Positions 5,993-6,797 of a stretch of 6,797 nucleotides of DNA are shown here, piece by piece (the stretch's first letter is position 1; each line of letters opens with the position of its first letter). Source of the stretch: Bdellovibrionales bacterium. Its GTDB lineage: Bacteria; Bdellovibrionota; Bdellovibrionia; Bdellovibrionales; JAMPXM01. The position numbers were made by a program, and so were the translations under genes. The DNA lies in contig SXRI01000085.1 of assembly GCA_005793615.1 (NCBI GenBank), forward strand, positions 1 through 6,797, read 5' to 3'. The notes below the pieces were generated by a model. The model ran no database searches, had not been told where the DNA came from, and was given only the letters and a program-made list of their open reading frames with translations.

Positions 5993-6649
5993 TCAAATAT
6001 GGAATGGAGCTACGAAAGCCGGAAGCGGGCTGGTGGCTGCAGGGCCAAGCGTATAAGATTGTGCCGGCGACAGTACGCTGCAATTTCCTGGTTGGCCGAT
6101 GGGCTGCGAGGGAGAAAAGGTCTCATAGGAAGCGACAAGCTGTGTTTGAAGGGGATTCTCTGGGTAGTGAATGACCTGGGTGGCATCGAGATATGCGGGG
6201 CGCGGCAGATCTGAGGCCGGAAGGTAACGTTGACCACTGCAGTCGGTGCTTGTGTGATAAAAAATAACAGAGGTAGACGGGGTTGTCGTAAAGCCTGAAA
6301 TTTGGAAATTGTTAAAGAGTATTTTTTGAGTTCCCACGTTCATCACAAGCGTATTTTGGCTGAGAAGAGTGCCGACTGTAGTGCCGTTAGCATCGAGTAC
6401 TGCGATCGCACCAATACCAGTCTGGCCTTGTGGCCCCGGAGCACCAGCTGGACCTGCCGGGCCAGGAGCGCCGGCAGATCCCTGCGGGCCAGCCGGGCCG
6501 GCGGGTCCTTGCTGACTCCAGGTTAGTCTAATCTCTCTTGCTTTGCAGGTGGTGGTGGCACTGACGATGCGAACCTCACCATAGGTCTTGCCCACGCAGG
6601 CATAGATGGTGTTAGCCGATACTGGGGAAACGTAAGCAGTGATGGTCAT
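5993..6649 (-). CDS. Collagen-like Gly-X-Y repeat exported protein
   Basis: Likely a secreted or surface protein; no enzymatic role is suggested. From ATG 6649 it has 218 aa. The order is a short hydrophobic segment ending YVSPVSA|N, a small Cys-containing module (IYACVGKTYGEVRIVSATTT with Cys18 and Cys35), ten Gly-X-Y triplets at 48-77, then a globular domain with AVLDANGTTVGTLL, VIFYHTSTDCSGQRYLP and a second Cys in PGNCSVL, ending LPAFVAPFHI. I know this architecture from many exported proteins of environmental bacteria, function undetermined. The ATG start gives too short a signal peptide. Reading on upstream in frame gives ACG then RLAIGI before a TAA at 6671-6673, so an ACG start at 6668-6670 would yield a textbook signal peptide of 19 residues. 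No clear Shine-Dalgarno precedes either. The gene may therefore use a rare start or have a damaged one. It is convergent with the transpeptidase gene. Confidence 0.7.
   Translation of the reverse strand: MTITAYVSPVSANTIYACVGKTYGEVRIVSATTTCKAREIRLTWSQQGPAGPAGPQGSAGAPGPAGPAGAPGPQGQTGIGAIAVLDANGTTVGTLLSQNTLVMNVGTQKILFNNFQISGFTTTPSTSVIFYHTSTDCSGQRYLPASDLPRPAYLDATQVIHYPENPLQTQLVASYETFSPSQPIGQPGNCSVLSPAQSYTLGPAATSPLPAFVAPFHI
6419..6508 (-). repeat. Gly-X-Y collagen-like repeat (ten triplets)
   Basis: The segment encodes GPA GPA GPQ GSA GAP GPA GPA GAP GPQ GQT, ten uninterrupted triplets with proline mostly in the X position, compatible with a short trimeric triple helix. The DNA is GC-rich and repetitive and could change length by unequal recombination. 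Confidence 0.9.
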
Positions 6650-6669
6650 GATACCAATAGCGAGTCGCG

Positions 6670-6692
6670 TTTACCGGTAAATAATGTTACCG
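6670..6692. promoter_or_regulatory. Nested palindromes before the collagen-like gene, candidate operator
   Basis: TTTACCGGTAAA (6670-6681) is a perfect 12-bp palindrome. Its right half also pairs with a downstream element: CGGTAA (6675-6680) and TTACCG (6687-6692) around ATAATG. The TTACC/GGTAA half-site thus occurs three times in 23 bases, downstream of a TTGACA on the - strand. Confidence 0.4.
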
Positions 6693-6698
6693 AGAGTG

Positions 6699-6704
6699 TG
6701 TCAA
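6699..6704 (-). promoter_or_regulatory. Candidate -35 box (TTGACA) for the collagen-like gene
   Basis: A perfect TTGACA on the - strand. The expected -10 positions read TATTTA (15-bp spacing) or TTTACC (17-bp), both poor, and fall in the palindromic region. Transcription would start near 6669-6671, which suits a start at ATG 6649 better than one at the ACG. The remaining bases to 6797 show no gene I can support. Confidence 0.3.
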
Positions 6705-6797
6705 AATGGGACGCGAACGGCGGACGATCAGAACTAGACCAAGATCTTGGCGAAAGCGAAACCACTAGACCTATTGATAAGTGCGATGAGGCGATAG

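Noticed and set aside
5772..6056. + strand frame overlapping the end of the transpeptidase gene
   Set aside because: It lies in another frame of a gene with clear catalytic motifs and crosses the hairpin at 5956-5976.
6302..6526. + strand frame across the Gly-X-Y region
   Set aside because: Antisense shadow of the repetitive GC-rich collagen-like segment.
6527..6797. + strand frame open for 90 codons to the right edge
   Set aside because: It has no ATG, its first part is antisense to the collagen-like gene, and the only in-frame candidate (GTG 6698) lacks a ribosome site. It may be chance; sequence beyond the edge would decide.
6647..6797. - strand frame entering from the right edge and ending in TGA that overlaps the collagen-like ATG
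   Set aside because: The ATGA overlap is suggestive of coupling, but the translation is Ser/Leu-rich without recognisable features and a promoter-like TTGACA lies inside it.

Overview
The window looks like chromosomal DNA from a Bdellovibrio-like predatory or free-living bacterium (Bdellovibrionota). This is an inference. It rests on roughly even GC content, a TIGR02147/DUF4423-type regulator (a family I know mainly from Bdellovibrio relatives and Fibrobacter), an exported protein whose mature N-terminus (GGGKAVVCRD, then VELLDLFEGR) resembles uncharacterised Bdellovibrio secreted proteins, and a YkuD_2-type L,D-transpeptidase. No rRNA or other phylogenetic marker is present to settle it.

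Bases 1-2721 are a core translation block on the + strand: the 3' part of infB (IF-2), then rbfA (30S maturation, TTG start), then truB (tRNA pseudouridine-55 synthase). rbfA and truB overlap by four bases (ATGA). A perfect 9-bp hairpin sits on the last codons and stop of truB and probably ends the operon. The rpsO-pnp pair that often follows truB is not here.

Bases 2728-5941 are accessory. A TIGR02147-type regulator lies on the - strand, tail to tail with truB at a 6-bp gap. It diverges from a 471-aa exported protein of unknown function. The shared upstream region holds three copies of the heptamer GTTAATA spaced about one helical turn apart, next to a perfect TATAAT on the - strand. This is a good candidate operator, possibly for the regulator itself. 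The exported protein carries a slippage-prone 12-bp tandem repeat encoding D(D/S)QR units. Downstream on the same strand is a secreted L,D-transpeptidase-like protein with catalytic-type Cys and His motifs and six further cysteines.

Bases 5993-6670 hold a - strand gene for a collagen-like (Gly-X-Y) exported protein, convergent with the transpeptidase gene across a strong hairpin. Its signal peptide looks complete only if translation begins at an ACG codon upstream of the first ATG, so either the start is non-canonical or it has been lost. Its upstream region carries palindromic TTACC/GGTAA elements. The last 100 or so bases hold no gene I can support.

The right-hand two thirds therefore read as an envelope/secretion neighbourhood (a regulator, two exported proteins on one strand and a collagen-like surface or secreted protein) placed after a housekeeping translation operon. 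I do not see a defence system, mobile element, RNA gene or CRISPR array.
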